NCBI GenBank assembly: GCA_030267325.1 | Contig: JAJDJS010000022.1 | Span: forward strand, 1-42,156 | From: Desulfosarcina sp. OttesenSCG-928-A07 | GTDB taxonomy: Bacteria > Desulfobacterota > Desulfobacteria > Desulfobacterales > Desulfosarcinaceae | Direction of reading: 5' to 3' | DNA length: 42,156 nt | Notes under the pieces: model-generated | Database searches by the model: none | What the model was told of the DNA's origin: nothing | The model's input: the letters and a program-made list of their open reading frames with translations, nothing else | Shown here: piece by piece, positions 25,106 to 35,191 of the stretch | Layout: each line of letters opens with the position of its first letter | How positions within the stretch are numbered: position 1 is the stretch's first letter | Made by a program: the position numbers and the translations under genes

Positions 25106-26302
25106 TCAGCGATCTGTCAGGGCTGCCACTCCCGGCAATACCTTTCCTTCCAGAAACTCCAGGGATGCACCGCCGCCCGTGGAAATATGGGTCATCTGAT
25201 CGGCAAGGCCCGCCTTTTCCACGGCCGCTGCCGAATCCCCGCCCCCGATCACGGTTATGGCGCCTTTTTTTGTTGCCGCGGCCATGGCCTTGGCCACGGC
25301 AGTGGTGCCGGCAGCAGTGGCTGCAATTTCAAACACGCCCATGGGCCCGTTCCAAACAATGGTTTTGGCCGTCATGATGATTTTCCCAAACGCGTCAATG
25401 GTGGCTGGACCAATATCCAGGCCGTTCCCGTTTTTGGGAATATGCTCAACCGGAACCGGTGTCAAGGCACCCACTTTTCGGGCGCCAAAATCAAAGATAT
25501 CGCTGCACAGGCAGTCCACCGGCAAAACGATTTTATCTTTTCCCTGGTCAAGCAGGGATCGGGCCAGATCCACTTTGTCCGGCTCCACCAGGGAATTTCC
25601 GATCTCAAGCCCCTTTGCTTTAAAAAACGTATAGGCCATGCCGCCGCCGATGATCAGTTTGTCCACCTTGGGGAGCAGCGCGCTGATCACGTCAATTTTA
25701 CCGGAAATCTTGGCACCGCCCAAAATGGCCACAAAGGGACGTTTAGGGCTGTCCAGGGCATCGCCCAAGTAGGTGAGTTCCTTTTCAACCAAAAGCCCCA
25801 TGGCGCAGGGCGAAAGAAAATGCGTGACCCCTTCAGTGGACGCATGGGCCCGGTGGGCAGTACCAAAGGCATCATTGACATACACATCCCCAAGGCTGGC
25901 AAGCTCCCTTGAAAAATTTTCTTCATTATCGGTTTCTTCTTTGTGAAAGCGCAGATTTTCCAGGAGCAGCACCTGGCCGCTACCCAGCGCGTCCACGGCT
26001 TTTTGGGCAACAGGCCCGATGCAATCACCGGCAAAGGCCACGGGTTTTTCCAGGAGAACAGAAAGCGCATCCGCGCAGGGCTTGAGGGAAAGGTCAGGCA
26101 CGTTTTTTCCCTTGGGCCGTCCCAGGTGGGACATCAGGATCAACCGACCGCCGCGATTCAGAATGAGCTGAATGGTGGGAATCGCCGCCCGCAGCCGCTT
26201 GTCATTGGCAACCCGGCCATTTTCCAGGGGAACATTGAAATCCACCCGCATGAGTACGCGAAGTCCCTTCACATCAAGATCAGAAACCGAAAATTTTGCC
26301 AT
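25106..26302 (-). CDS. pgk: Phosphoglycerate kinase
   Basis: Transfers phosphate between 1,3-bisphosphoglycerate and ADP in glycolysis. The 398 residues match the family. The N-domain has [20 protein letters not shown] and [12 protein letters not shown]. The C-domain has [23 protein letters not shown] and the nucleotide-binding [15 protein letters not shown] is seven bases before ATG 26302 and four before ATG 26305, so I take 26302. A small Cys protein gene lies 82 bases upstream on the same strand. gap and other glycolytic genes are not adjacent. Confidence 0.97.
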   Translation of the reverse strand: MAKFSVSDLDVKGLRVLMRVDFNVPLENGRVANDKRLRAAIPTIQLILNRGGRLILMSHLGRPKGKNVPDLSLKPCADALSVLLEKPVAFAGDCIGPVAQKAVDALGSGQVLLLENLRFHKEETDNEENFSRELASLGDVYVNDAFGTAHRAHASTEGVTHFLSPCAMGLLVEKELTYLGDALDSPKRPFVAILGGAKISGKIDVISALLPKVDKLIIGGGMAYTFFKAKGLEIGNSLVEPDKVDLARSLLDQGKDKIVLPVDCLCSDIFDFGARKVGALTPVPVEHIPKNGNGLDIGPATIDAFGKIIMTAKTIVWNGPMGVFEIAATAAGTTAVAKAMAAATKKGAITVIGGGDSAAAVEKAGLADQMTHISTGGGASLEFLEGKVLPGVAALTDR

Positions 26303-26384
26303 CATGTATCTCCTTGGCTGGGTTTTCCCGCTGAAAAATTGCTTCCCTGTACACGGATGCTGAACGCAGGTCCTGTGTTGGGGT

Positions 26385-26645
26385 TTATTTTTTTCTGGAA
26401 GCCAGTGTTTTTTTCCTGGCCCATCTTTCAAAGAATCCTATCATTCCGGCAGAATAAGATCTGTCCACCATTTCTTCATGAAGCACAACGCCGCTTTTCT
26501 GTTCCATGGCGGTTTTGAGGCACAAGGTTTTGTGGCCACAGGCAAGACATTTTCCCGGACTGTGCCGAAGCCCTTCGGGTCCCAGGGGGAAGACCGTTTC
26601 AAGATTGCCGTAACACGGTGGAAAAGGATCTGATTCAAGGGTCAT
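26385..26645 (-). CDS. Small Cys-motif protein upstream of pgk
   Basis: An 86-residue protein I do not recognise. [17 protein letters not shown] holds CxxC plus a third Cys five residues on; a fourth Cys is at residue 11. The C-terminal half, [25 protein letters not shown], is a basic amphipathic region. It could bind zinc or an iron-sulfur cluster. AGGAAA lies a few bases before ATG 26645. It sits between radC (12 bases upstream) and pgk. Confidence 0.7.
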   Translation of the reverse strand: MTLESDPFPPCYGNLETVFPLGPEGLRHSPGKCLACGHKTLCLKTAMEQKSGVVLHEEMVDRSYSAGMIGFFERWARKKTLASRKK

Positions 26646-26657
26646 GGGATTTCCTGT

Positions 26658-27425
26658 TCAGCGGGGCTGATGGGAAAGACTGGAGGCGTTTCCGGATTCC
26701 AGGGCTGATTTGATAGCTGCAATATGTCCGTTATCGGCAAAACTGTAAAATCCGTCAGCACCGATGATCAGATGCTCATGAACTGTTATGCCCATGACAG
26801 TGCAGGCCTGCATCAACCGCCGGGTAATGACCATGTCATCCCCGGACGGAGACGGATCCCCGGAAGGATGATTGTGGGCAAAGATAACGGCAGCCGCGGA
26901 ATGGGCCAGGGCGGATTTCACCACTTCTCTGGGATATACCGCAGTGGCCGTCAAGGTTCCGACAAAAAGGAGCTCATCGGCAATCACCCGGTTTTTGGCA
27001 TCCAGATAAATGGCCATGAAACATTCTCTTTTTTTATCACGAATAACGTGATGGAGGTAGTCAAAAAGTGCTTCCGGATGGGAGAGAACCGGTTTTCCGG
27101 CAAGCTTTTGTTTGAGATATCGCCGGCAAACCGCCGGAATCAGTTTGATGCCGAAAATATTGGTCCGACCGATTCCCGGTATCTGGGAGAGTTCTTCGGG
27201 CGGGGCCTCAAACACCCCCTGGAGGGTTTTGAACCGGTGAAGCGCGTCCTTGGCCGCATCTTTACAGTCTTTCCGGGGCGTGCCCAGGGTCAGGAGCAGC
27301 TCTATCACCTCATAATCCTGGAACCCGTCCAGCCCGGATTGAAGAAACCGGTCACGCAGCCGTTTACGGTGTCCCGCGCCTTTGTGGAGTGATTTTTCTG
27401 AAGATGGGGGAGCGTCCTGAGTCAT
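26658..27425 (-). CDS. radC: RadC-family JAB/MPN-domain protein
   Basis: A 255-residue protein with an N-terminal helix-hairpin-helix part (RLRDRFLQSGLDGFQDYEVIELLLT ... SQIPGIG) and a C-terminal JAMM metalloprotease-like domain. The zinc motif HNHPSGDPSPSGDD is complete. Despite the name, RadC proteins have no proven repair role. ATG 27425 is used. A small Cys-protein gene follows after 12 bases, and gpsA lies 63 bases upstream on the same strand. Confidence 0.94.
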   Translation of the reverse strand: MTQDAPPSSEKSLHKGAGHRKRLRDRFLQSGLDGFQDYEVIELLLTLGTPRKDCKDAAKDALHRFKTLQGVFEAPPEELSQIPGIGRTNIFGIKLIPAVCRRYLKQKLAGKPVLSHPEALFDYLHHVIRDKKRECFMAIYLDAKNRVIADELLFVGTLTATAVYPREVVKSALAHSAAAVIFAHNHPSGDPSPSGDDMVITRRLMQACTVMGITVHEHLIIGADGFYSFADNGHIAAIKSALESGNASSLSHQPR

Positions 27426-27488
27426 ATTTGGAAGATTGGCAGTTGGGATTTGGCGGAAGGCGATACACCGATTTTTGCCCGCTAAATC

Positions 27489-28550
27489 CTATTTTCTGAA
27501 TCCTGCCTCCTCATTTTCCCGGTCCTCATCCAGTTCCTGTTTCAAATCCCGGGTCATGAGTTGATGCAGGGCAGCCTTGGGATCCAGATCTTCATACAGA
27601 ATCCGGTAAACCGCATGGGAAATCGGCATCTCCACGCCCAGTTTGCGGGACAGGTTGTAAACGGATTTGGCTGTTTTGACGCCTTCCGCCACCATGTGCA
27701 TGCCGGCCAGAAGATCCCCGAGTTTCTTTCCCTGACCGATTTCTTTGCCGATGGTATGATTCCGGCTGAGCTCACCCGTACAGGTCAGGATCAGGTCCCC
27801 TGCCCCGGCAAGCCCGGAAAAGGTTCGGGAGCAGGCACCCATCACCAGGCCCAGCCGCCGGATCTCGGCCAGTCCCCGGGTAATGAGGGCAGCCCGGGTA
27901 TTAAACCCCAATCCCAGCCCGTCGATCATGCCCGCGGCAATGGCAATGACATTTTTTACAGACCCGCCCAATTCCGCACCGATCATGTCCGAAATCGTGT
28001 ACACGCGAAAAAACGGTGTGGCAAACATCCGCTGAACCGCAACGGCCGTATCGGTCTGATGGGAGGCCACAGTCACCACAGTGGGCACATGCCGGGCCAC
28101 TTCTTTGGCAAAACTGGGCCCGGTCAGAACCGCCAGCCGTCCAGGGTCAAGGTGGGAAATCGCCTCGCCCAGAACCCCGGATATCGTCAGGTGGGTTTTG
28201 TTTTCAATGCCCTTGGAGGCACTGACCACCAGGGTCTGGGCGTCAATGGCCGGGCCACAGGCACCCATGATCTGTCGGGTCACATGGGAAGGCGTCACCA
28301 CCAGCACCATTTTTTTTCCGGTCACCACCGCTTCCAGGTCACCGGATGGACAGAGGTTGTCCGAAAGCCGGACACCGGGCAGAAACCGCGTGTTTTCCCG
28401 GTTATCCGTCATCTGCTGCCGGACATCGTCTTCGTACACCCAATGGTCAACGGGAAATCCCTTTTCCGCCAAAAGATTGGCCAGTGCCGTGCCCCAACTG
28501 CCCGCACCCACAACGCCGACAGGGGTCTTTGTATCCTGAGCGTCTCTCAT
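27489..28550 (-). CDS. gpsA: Glycerol-3-phosphate dehydrogenase [NAD(P)+]
   Basis: Reduces dihydroxyacetone phosphate to sn-glycerol 3-phosphate for phospholipid synthesis. The 353 residues are slightly longer than usual because of an N-terminal extension and an acidic C-terminal tail. The Rossmann motif GAGSWGTALA starts at about 15. SKGIE and GPSFAKEVA are present, and the catalytic Lys lies in ELGGSVKNVIAIAAG. AGAGGA lies ten bases before ATG 28550. gyrA ends five bases upstream, so the two are co-transcribed, an unusual but simple head-to-tail pairing. Confidence 0.97.
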   Translation of the reverse strand: MRDAQDTKTPVGVVGAGSWGTALANLLAEKGFPVDHWVYEDDVRQQMTDNRENTRFLPGVRLSDNLCPSGDLEAVVTGKKMVLVVTPSHVTRQIMGACGPAIDAQTLVVSASKGIENKTHLTISGVLGEAISHLDPGRLAVLTGPSFAKEVARHVPTVVTVASHQTDTAVAVQRMFATPFFRVYTISDMIGAELGGSVKNVIAIAAGMIDGLGLGFNTRAALITRGLAEIRRLGLVMGACSRTFSGLAGAGDLILTCTGELSRNHTIGKEIGQGKKLGDLLAGMHMVAEGVKTAKSVYNLSRKLGVEMPISHAVYRILYEDLDPKAALHQLMTRDLKQELDEDRENEEAGFRK

Positions 28551-28555
28551 TATAA

Positions 28556-31159
28556 TTATTCCTCTGACCTTTCATCGTCCGCCTCAGTGTCATCATCCGG
28601 CATATCTTGATGGGTGTCCGCCGACCCATGTTGATCTATTCCACTATCATCATCTGTATTCAGTCCATCAGAGGAAACCGCATCATCTGGCGCGTCTGTG
28701 TCTTCCTCCTGTTCCATCAGCGCCGCCGCGCTTACCACCCGTTCTTCCGGATCCATGACAATAAGACGAACCCCTTGGGTGTTACGGCTGATCACGGAAG
28801 TTCCGGATACCGGCATCCGGATCAGCTTTCCGGAATCGGTCACCAGCATCAGGTCATCTTCTTCCTGAACAAGGAGAATACTCACCACCTTGCCGTTGCG
28901 CTCATTGGTCTTGATGGTGATCATCCCTTTTCCGCCCCTGTGGTGGGGGGTGTAGGCATCAACCGAAGTACGCTTGCCATACCCGTTTTCTGTGATGGTA
29001 AAAAGGGTCTGGGTCTGGCCGGGACTGAGCACTTCCATGCCCACCACCCGGTCATCCGGGGCAAGGGTCATGCCTCGCACACCGCGGGCGATCCGGCCGG
29101 TGGGACGAACATCGGATTCGTGGAACCGGATGGATTTTCCCATGGCTGTTCCCAGAAACACATCCTGGTCGCCGTCGGAAAGCTTTACTGCAATCAGCTC
29201 GTCGCCTTCATCCAGACCAATGGCAATAATGCCATTGGCCCGGGGCCGGCTGAAGGCCATCAGATCGGTCTTTTTCACAGTGGCATTCCGGGTGGCCATG
29301 AGCACATAGAGTCCCTGTTCAAAGGTCGGCACCGCCAATACAGCAGTCATGTGTTCGCCATCGGAAAAATTGAGAAGATTGACAATGGCCTTGCCCCGGC
29401 TCTGGCGACCGGCCTGGGGAATATCGTACACCTTGCACCAGTACACCTTTCCCAAATTGGTAAAAAAGAGAAAATAATGATGGGTGGATGCCACAAACAG
29501 GTGGGTGACGTAATCTTCTTCTTTGGTGCCCATGGCGGTTTTTCCGCGGCCGCCCCGTCGCTGGCTCTGGTACAGGGTAATGGGATTGCGTTTGATGTAT
29601 CCGGTATTGGTGATGGTGACCACCATATCTTCTTCGGCAATCATGTCTTCAAGGGTCAGTTCCTGGGTGTCGGTCACAATCTGGGTGCGACGCGGGTCCC
29701 CGAACTCGCCCTTTAGAATATCCAGCTCGTTTTTGATGATGCTCATCACCAATGCATCACTGGCCAGAATCTCGCGGTACCGGGCGATATCCTTCAGAAC
29801 TGCCTCATAATCTTCAACAATTTTGTCCCGCTCCATACCGGTCAGCCGCTGGAGCCGCAGTTCCAGGATCGCCTTAGCCTGAATTTCCGAGAGACCAAAG
29901 GTTTCCATCAGCCGATCCCTGGCTTCGGGTGGTGTTTTGGAGCTTCGGATCAGATTGACAACCGCATCCAGATGATCCAGGGCAATTTTGTAGCCTTCAA
30001 GAATATGGGCCAGGGCTTCGGCCTTTTTCAGATCGAAACGGGTTCGGCGGATGACGATGTCCTTGCGGTGCAGGACAAAATATTCCAGAATCTGTTTCAA
30101 GGTGAGAATTTCGGGTCGATTTTTGACCACCGCCAAAAAAATAATGCCGAAACTGCTCTCCATCGGGGTGTGCTTGTAGAGCTGATTGATGATCACGCCG
30201 GACATATAATCCCGCTTGACTTCCATGGCAATGCGCATGCCCCGGCGGTCAGATTCATCCCGCACAAACCGGAGTCCCTCAATCACTTTCTGCTTCATCA
30301 GTTCGGCAATTTTTTCAACCAGCCGGGCCTTGTTCACCTGGTAGGGAATCTCCGTTACCACAATGGTTTCCTGACCGGTCTTGGGATCTTCCTCCACCTC
30401 CACATGGGCGCGTACCCGGATAATGCCCCGGCCGGTTTCATAGGCTTCACGAATGCCGCGGGTTCCGTAAATAATACCGGCAGTGGGAAAATCCGGTCCG
30501 GGAATATGGGCCATGAGCTCACGGCAGGAAATATCGGGGTTGTCAATCAGTGCCTTGATGCCCTCAATGGTTTCCGACAGGTTGTGGGGCGGAATATTGG
30601 TGGCCATACCCACGGCAATACCTGAGGATCCATTGACCAACAGCGCGGGGAACTTGGCTGGCAGAACAGAGGGTTCCTCAATGGATTCATCATAGTTGGG
30701 GACCATGTCGACGGTTTCTTTGTCAAGGTCCTCCAGGATTTCATGGGTCAGCCGCTGCATCCGGATTTCGGTGTACCGCATGGCCGCCGCTGGGTCCCCG
30801 TCAATGGAGCCGAAGTTTCCCTGGCCATCCACCAGAGGATACCGCATGGAAAAATCCTGTGCCAGCCGCACAATGGTTTCATACACGGCCGAATCCCCAT
30901 GGGGATGGTATTTACCGATCACATCACCCACCACACGCGCCGATTTTTTGTAGGCCTTATTGTAATCGTTTTTCAGCTCCCGCATGGCAAAAAGCACACG
31001 GCGGTGAACCGGCTTGAACCCGTCCCGCACATCCGGAAGCGCCCGCCCGATAATCACGCTCATGGCGTAATCCAGGTAGGATCGCTTCATTTCAGTTTCG
31101 ATACTGATGTCCGAGCTGTTTTCCGGATGTTGGGGCATATGTTCAAGATGGTCACTCAT
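28556..31159 (-). CDS. gyrA: DNA gyrase subunit A
   Basis: The breakage-reunion subunit of gyrase. The 867 residues open with [17 protein letters not shown], and the catalytic Tyr is in [10 protein letters not shown]. The quinolone-determining stretch [13 protein letters not shown] has the susceptible Ser, with Glu at the second position as in many wild-type bacteria. The GyrA box QRRGGRG followed by KTAMG proves gyrase rather than topoisomerase IV. The C-terminal pinwheel is followed by a strongly acidic tail of about 55 residues rich in Asp and Glu, as seen in E. coli, where it regulates wrapping. I chose ATG 31159, with AAGGA upstream, over the open frame to 31204. Confidence 0.97.
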   Translation of the reverse strand: MSDHLEHMPQHPENSSDISIETEMKRSYLDYAMSVIIGRALPDVRDGFKPVHRRVLFAMRELKNDYNKAYKKSARVVGDVIGKYHPHGDSAVYETIVRLAQDFSMRYPLVDGQGNFGSIDGDPAAAMRYTEIRMQRLTHEILEDLDKETVDMVPNYDESIEEPSVLPAKFPALLVNGSSGIAVGMATNIPPHNLSETIEGIKALIDNPDISCRELMAHIPGPDFPTAGIIYGTRGIREAYETGRGIIRVRAHVEVEEDPKTGQETIVVTEIPYQVNKARLVEKIAELMKQKVIEGLRFVRDESDRRGMRIAMEVKRDYMSGVIINQLYKHTPMESSFGIIFLAVVKNRPEILTLKQILEYFVLHRKDIVIRRTRFDLKKAEALAHILEGYKIALDHLDAVVNLIRSSKTPPEARDRLMETFGLSEIQAKAILELRLQRLTGMERDKIVEDYEAVLKDIARYREILASDALVMSIIKNELDILKGEFGDPRRTQIVTDTQELTLEDMIAEEDMVVTITNTGYIKRNPITLYQSQRRGGRGKTAMGTKEEDYVTHLFVASTHHYFLFFTNLGKVYWCKVYDIPQAGRQSRGKAIVNLLNFSDGEHMTAVLAVPTFEQGLYVLMATRNATVKKTDLMAFSRPRANGIIAIGLDEGDELIAVKLSDGDQDVFLGTAMGKSIRFHESDVRPTGRIARGVRGMTLAPDDRVVGMEVLSPGQTQTLFTITENGYGKRTSVDAYTPHHRGGKGMITIKTNERNGKVVSILLVQEEDDLMLVTDSGKLIRMPVSGTSVISRNTQGVRLIVMDPEERVVSAAALMEQEEDTDAPDDAVSSDGLNTDDDSGIDQHGSADTHQDMPDDDTEADDERSEE

Positions 31160-31267
31160 AGTGATACACAGTCCTTCTGGAAGGCGCACCACCGGAAAAG
31201 ACAAAAATTTTCGGCAGCGCGAGGGTGTTGGTATTACGGATCTGTTGGGGGCGACTTATAATGCAAT

Positions 31268-31312
31268 CCGCGCAAATACCTGTCAGCTATACTGAAAGAG
31301 GCATTTGCGCGG
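31268..31312. repeat. Inverted repeat upstream of gyrA
   Basis: CCGCGCAAAT (31268-31277) and ATTTGCGCGG (31303-31312) are perfect 10-bp arms, extended by two more pairs after one mismatch. The loop contains TCAG...CTGA, a nested hairpin. A TTATAA-like -10 for gyrA lies just downstream on the minus strand at about 31258-31263. The role could be a supercoiling-sensitive or protein-binding site in the gyrA promoter, but that is inference. Confidence 0.6.
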
Positions 31313-31447
31313 AAATGAGGATAAGCATCAGTGCATGGATAATACGTCTTTGGGAGTTGAGAATCAGTAATGACGGCAATAGATACCGAAACAAGTTATC
31401 CGCAATACGTTTATCATCATGCTGAACACAGTGTCTGACATGGCCGC

Positions 31448-31603
31448 CTATTTACTGACAATGGCGCCGGCTGTCAGGTAAAGCATGATTTCATACGCTG
31501 TGACGGGAATATAGCTGCCGGCAATGCCGTAAACAATGCCGCCGCCGATAATTGCCGGCACACCGAAAAAAACCAGGATGCCCAATTTTCTGCTGATATC
31601 CAT
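31448..31603 (-). CDS. 51-residue two-helix membrane protein
   Basis: Unknown small protein. After MDISRKLG it has two hydrophobic stretches, ILVFFGVPAIIGGGIVYGI and YEIMLYLTAGAIV, joined by a short loop. AGGAGA lies eleven bases before ATG 31603. The frame stays open to 31741, but the first 46 residues are not convincing. It lies 127 bases after the thiolase on the same strand and may belong to its transcript. Confidence 0.5.
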   Translation of the reverse strand: MDISRKLGILVFFGVPAIIGGGIVYGIAGSYIPVTAYEIMLYLTAGAIVSK

Positions 31604-31730
31604 AATGGTTCTGTCTCCTGTTTCGAGAGGATGGCACAGGCGATTAACAGGGAGCAAAATTAACACTAACCACCGAAAAAGTAAAGGAAAAATATTTTTC
31701 AGGCCTCTTTCCCCACCCTTTTCCGCTGCA

Positions 31731-33017
31731 TTATCGCTCAATAATCATCGCCATTCCCATACCACCGCCGATGCACATGGAGATAAGCCCCGTGGAATAC
31801 CCTTTGCGCTTCATCTGGTTCATACCGCTGACCATTTGCCGGGCACCGGTGCAGCCGATGGGATGGCCCAGGGAAATGCCGCTGCCCAGTTCATTGGGTT
31901 TGTCCACGGGGATGTTCAGCTCACGCATACACCCGATGGCCTGGCTGGCAAACGCCTCGTTGAGTTCGATCATGTTAATATCATTCATGGTCATACCGGT
32001 GGCGGCCAGCACCTTGCGAATCGCGGGCACAGGTCCAAGCCCCATATACGCGGGATCAAGACCCCCGGAGCTGAACGCCTTGATCTTAACAATGGGCTCA
32101 AGTCCCATGGCTTTTGCCTTTTCTGCAGTCATCATCAGTACGGCAGCCGCGCCGTCATTGATGCCCGATGCGTTTCCAGCCGTGACGGTGCCGTCTTTGA
32201 CAAAAGCGGGTCTGAGTTTTGCCATTTTTTCCATATTGGTGTCCATGGGACGCTCGTCCGTATCCACCACCACATCGCCTTTTCTGGATTTGATGGTAAC
32301 AGGGACGATTTCCTTTGCAAAAAGGCCCTGGGTAATGGCGGCCCGGGCGCGGTTATGGCTGAGGACGCCCAGCTCATCCTGCTCCTGGCGGGTAATGCCG
32401 TACAGATTGGCAATGTTTTCAGCGGTAAGCCCCATGTGGTAGCCGTAAAAAATTTCATACAGCCCGTCAAAAACCATCAGATCGTACAGCTCGCCCCTGC
32501 CGGTCAGCTCCATGCGGTAGCCCCAGCGGGCCTTGGGAAGGGCCATGGGGGTCTGGCTCATGCTCTCCATACCGCCGGCCAGCACCACATCCGCTCCGCC
32601 GGCCATGATGGCCGATGCACCGAGGGCAATGGCCTTGAGGCCGCTGCCGCAGACCTTGTTGATGGTAAAAGCCGGGGTTTCCTTGGGAAGACCGCCCCGC
32701 ACCATGGCCTGGCGGGAAGGATTCTGGCCCTGGCCGGCCTGGAGCGTGTTGCCCATGATGACTTCATCAATATTGATGGCCGGAAGGCTCGGATCCCAGT
32801 CCATGGCTTTTTTCTCAAGCTCAATCAGCCCCTGGCCTTTCAGCTTGTCCGGTTCAAAGGCCAGTGTGGCCGCGCTGGTTTCAGGACGCAGATTTGCATT
32901 TTTCAGGGTGGCCCGCATGACCGTGGCACCCAGATCCACCACCGAAACATCCTTCAACGATCCGCCAAATGCTCCCACTGCAGTTCTGGCCCCACTGACA
33001 ATCACCACTTCTCTCAT
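31731..33017 (-). CDS. Acetyl-CoA C-acetyltransferase (thiolase)
   Basis: Joins or splits acetyl units between CoA esters, in acetoacetyl-CoA formation or beta-oxidation. The catalytic Cys123 is in NKVCGSGLKA. GHPIGCTGAR carries the second catalytic His, and CIGGGMGMA the second Cys. The 428 residues exceed the usual 390-395 because of about 33 extra residues around 42-78, before DEVIMGNTLQAGQGQNP. The extra segment is charged and helical in look. GGAGA lies before ATG 33017. No other fatty acid or ketone-body gene is near. A promoter-like repeat lies 100 bases upstream. Confidence 0.95.
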   Translation of the reverse strand: MREVVIVSGARTAVGAFGGSLKDVSVVDLGATVMRATLKNANLRPETSAATLAFEPDKLKGQGLIELEKKAMDWDPSLPAINIDEVIMGNTLQAGQGQNPSRQAMVRGGLPKETPAFTINKVCGSGLKAIALGASAIMAGGADVVLAGGMESMSQTPMALPKARWGYRMELTGRGELYDLMVFDGLYEIFYGYHMGLTAENIANLYGITRQEQDELGVLSHNRARAAITQGLFAKEIVPVTIKSRKGDVVVDTDERPMDTNMEKMAKLRPAFVKDGTVTAGNASGINDGAAAVLMMTAEKAKAMGLEPIVKIKAFSSGGLDPAYMGLGPVPAIRKVLAATGMTMNDINMIELNEAFASQAIGCMRELNIPVDKPNELGSGISLGHPIGCTGARQMVSGMNQMKRKGYSTGLISMCIGGGMGMAMIIER

Positions 33018-33403
33018 TCCGGTCTCCTTCCTGTTGTTGATTTCTCAATCATGGCCGACATGAACGCGCATCAGTTTTTTAAAGCGCGGCTTTTTGCAAT
33101 CATTTTTTACAGATTCATTAGATAGTGTCTGCGTCGATCTTGTAACAGTTTGAAATAATTGAGTATTAGAAAAATCGCGGGGTCTCGTTTGATGTAATAA
33201 ATTCAAATCGTTATATTTCTTAAGGTGACACGATCTCGTATCCGCGTGTCTACCACAAACCCCGTAAAGGTGTCCAACAGGAAATGAAACGTTCCTGACC
33301 AGGGGAAATGATCCGGAACGGAAACGCGGGAGCAAGAAAAAACAAAAAGGCTGAAACCAGACTGGCCTGAGCAGAAAAAGCGCATCACAGGATCGGAAAA
33401 CAG
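33018..33403. other. Intergenic region upstream of the thiolase
   Basis: This 386-base AT-rich stretch contains the repeat and promoter-like site at 33119-33163. From 33230 to 33400 I see only scattered short dyads, such as GTTCC...GGAAC. On the minus strand a weak hairpin (AGGC...GCCT, about 33350-33370) followed by a T-rich run could end the upstream membrane-protein gene. Confidence 0.5.
33119..33163 (-). repeat. Dispersed 45-bp repeat, thiolase copy, containing a promoter-like sequence
   Basis: Read on the minus strand it contains CTCAAT, ATTTCAA, TTACAA, TCGA and ACACTATCTA in order. The copy at 37673-37716 keeps all these blocks. Here TTACAA is followed after exactly 17 bases by TCTAAT (which runs two bases past the repeat), a fair -35/-10 pair, about 100 bases before the thiolase start. 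The upstream CTCAAT-ATTTCAA part might be an operator. Confidence 0.6.
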
Positions 33404-34297
33404 CTATTTTCCCGGCCGGGGTCGTTCGTAGAGATCCACAATGGCCTGCCATGCGTTTTTGTAGGCGGCCAGTCGGTCCGCCAGCCCGGGAATGAGGCTG
33501 GCCGCCACCGCATCATAGCGGCGCTGGTCCATGGGATTGACATTTTTATGGCGGATTGCCCGAATATAGGTGAGGGTCTCAAGGGCAAACATCATCCGTC
33601 TGGCCCGCTCGACAGAGGGGGGGCGATAGCGGTATCGGGAGCGAAGCTGTTCCACCTTTTTGGGGTCCGGCGGCAGAAGGTCAAGGATATCACCAGCGTG
33701 GGTACACATCTCACGGTGAGCGGCTTTCAGATTGTCCAGAAGCGGCAGAAAATCTTTCCAGCCGCGATCTGCCATATCCACAACCTGGCGAATTTCTTCG
33801 GGAAGTTCCTGTTTTTCATAGTCCGATCCACTGGTAAGAAATGCGGCCAAGGAAAGCCCTGAAGTTCCCCGAAGTCCGCTGTCTTCAATCTGCCGGCGAA
33901 CATCCGAAAATCGCATGCAATCCGTGTCGTGGATAAACATCAATTTGTCCAGCAACAGGGCATTGAAAACCGTCACCGAGGAGGCTTCCGGCGTATTCAA
34001 CCGTTTTTCCAATGCCCCGCAGGTCCGCGACAAACAGTTTTCCATTAGTGTTCTGAGGTAAAGCGGGCTTTGCATCTTAAAACGGGCGGAACGGGCCCGG
34101 AACCACCAAAATCCCCTGTAGGCACCCGCCAGTATGCCGAAAATGGCCAAAAGCGGGAGAATCATGCCGGCATGACCGATGCGGCCGATCAAGCCGGTCC
34201 GTTCCATCACGGAATACACCACCACAATCAGGACAATGCCCACAAAAAGCGTGGCGGCCGCCGGATGGACCGAAAATCCTCGCTTATCGGTTACCAT
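33404..34297 (-). CDS. Unknown membrane-anchored protein
   Basis: A 297-residue protein with two N-terminal membrane segments (about 14-30, LFVGIVLIVVVYSV, and 43-60, ILPLLAIFGILAGAY). A long helical, Arg-rich cytoplasmic part follows, including RRQIEDSGLRG and a PPSVERARRMMFALETLTYIRAIR region. No family comes to mind. I chose ATG 34297; a GTG at 34366 is in frame. The neighbour upstream is also a membrane protein and ends within about 80 bases, so the two probably work together. Confidence 0.68.
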   Translation of the reverse strand: MVTDKRGFSVHPAAATLFVGIVLIVVVYSVMERTGLIGRIGHAGMILPLLAIFGILAGAYRGFWWFRARSARFKMQSPLYLRTLMENCLSRTCGALEKRLNTPEASSVTVFNALLLDKLMFIHDTDCMRFSDVRRQIEDSGLRGTSGLSLAAFLTSGSDYEKQELPEEIRQVVDMADRGWKDFLPLLDNLKAAHREMCTHAGDILDLLPPDPKKVEQLRSRYRYRPPSVERARRMMFALETLTYIRAIRHKNVNPMDQRRYDAVAASLIPGLADRLAAYKNAWQAIVDLYERPRPGK

Positions 34298-34374
34298 ACG
34301 GGATACACCCTTGCGCCATCGGATGACTTTCGGAAAATGCCAAAAGGAAGCAAAAAACCTGGCCACAGCGGAGT

Positions 34375-35136
34375 TTAGTTGGAGGGTGGAAGAATTTTCA
34401 GATTTTCCCGGTCATGGGGAACTTCCCGATACGGCGTCTCCGGCGGCAGCGCAGGATTGGTATTCGTACTGATCATTTTTCCATTTTTGTCGATCACCGT
34501 ATGATCCTCCATGATCAGAAAACCGAGTTTTTCCATCACATCGTTGCGGTATTGGTATTCATATTCCATCTGTTTCCGGCTGAGTTTGTAATTGCTCACA
34601 ATCCAGCAGATCCCGAAAATCAGACCTGCGGCCAGCAGGACGCCGCCGGCAATGAGAATGTAGGTGACCATTCGCTCGCCAGCATTGAAAATAAACAAGA
34701 AAATCGCATCCATCTGATAAAACAAAACCGCCACCGCCACCAGCACAAAAAGTACCGGAAGAAACGGCACTTTTTTCATGTGCATCAAAAACAGGTTAAA
34801 CTGAAACAGCTTGGAATGGCGGTCGCTGTCTTCACCATCCGCCCCCCCGTCTTCGCCAGAGGGCGCGGCATTGCCGAAAATAAACTGATTGAAGGCGATA
34901 ATGAAAACACCCAACAGAAACGTAATGGCAATAGGGGTCACAAAGGCGACGTAAAAATAAAACTTCCATGGAAAGGGTCCTTTTTCCGGTCCCAGGTTTC
35001 CCAAAAAACTCACCAAAAAAATAATGACTTCAATAGCGATGACAAACCAGAGATAGTTGACAAAAAAACTTTTCAGTTCCACTCCGTCAAAAAGTGTCGC
35101 CAACCCGCTGTGTTCTTCTTTTTTTTCGGCACTCAT
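34375..35136 (-). CDS. Unknown four-helix membrane protein
   Basis: A 253-residue protein with four clear membrane helices: YLWFVIAIEVIIFLVSFLG, YVAFVTPIAITFLLGVFIIAF, LPVLFVLVAVAVLFY and YILIAGGVLLAAGLIFGI. An acidic loop (GEDGGADGEDSDR) separates helices two and three. The C-terminal tail is soluble and ends in LKILPPSN. The frame runs on upstream through the tRNA gene, which is not coding. A TTGACA/TAGATT promoter at 35192-35220 supports ATG 35136 over ATG 35178. It forms a unit with the next membrane protein gene. Confidence 0.7.
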   Translation of the reverse strand: MSAEKKEEHSGLATLFDGVELKSFFVNYLWFVIAIEVIIFLVSFLGNLGPEKGPFPWKFYFYVAFVTPIAITFLLGVFIIAFNQFIFGNAAPSGEDGGADGEDSDRHSKLFQFNLFLMHMKKVPFLPVLFVLVAVAVLFYQMDAIFLFIFNAGERMVTYILIAGGVLLAAGLIFGICWIVSNYKLSRKQMEYEYQYRNDVMEKLGFLIMEDHTVIDKNGKMISTNTNPALPPETPYREVPHDRENLKILPPSN

Positions 35137-35191
35137 GCGTAAAATGCCCCCGTCAGTGGTATCCGGTAAAAACAACATGATTCCAATTCGG

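Noticed and set aside
28016..28610. Long plus-strand frames opposite gpsA and gyrA
   Set aside because: Shadow frames; the minus-strand products carry complete family motifs.
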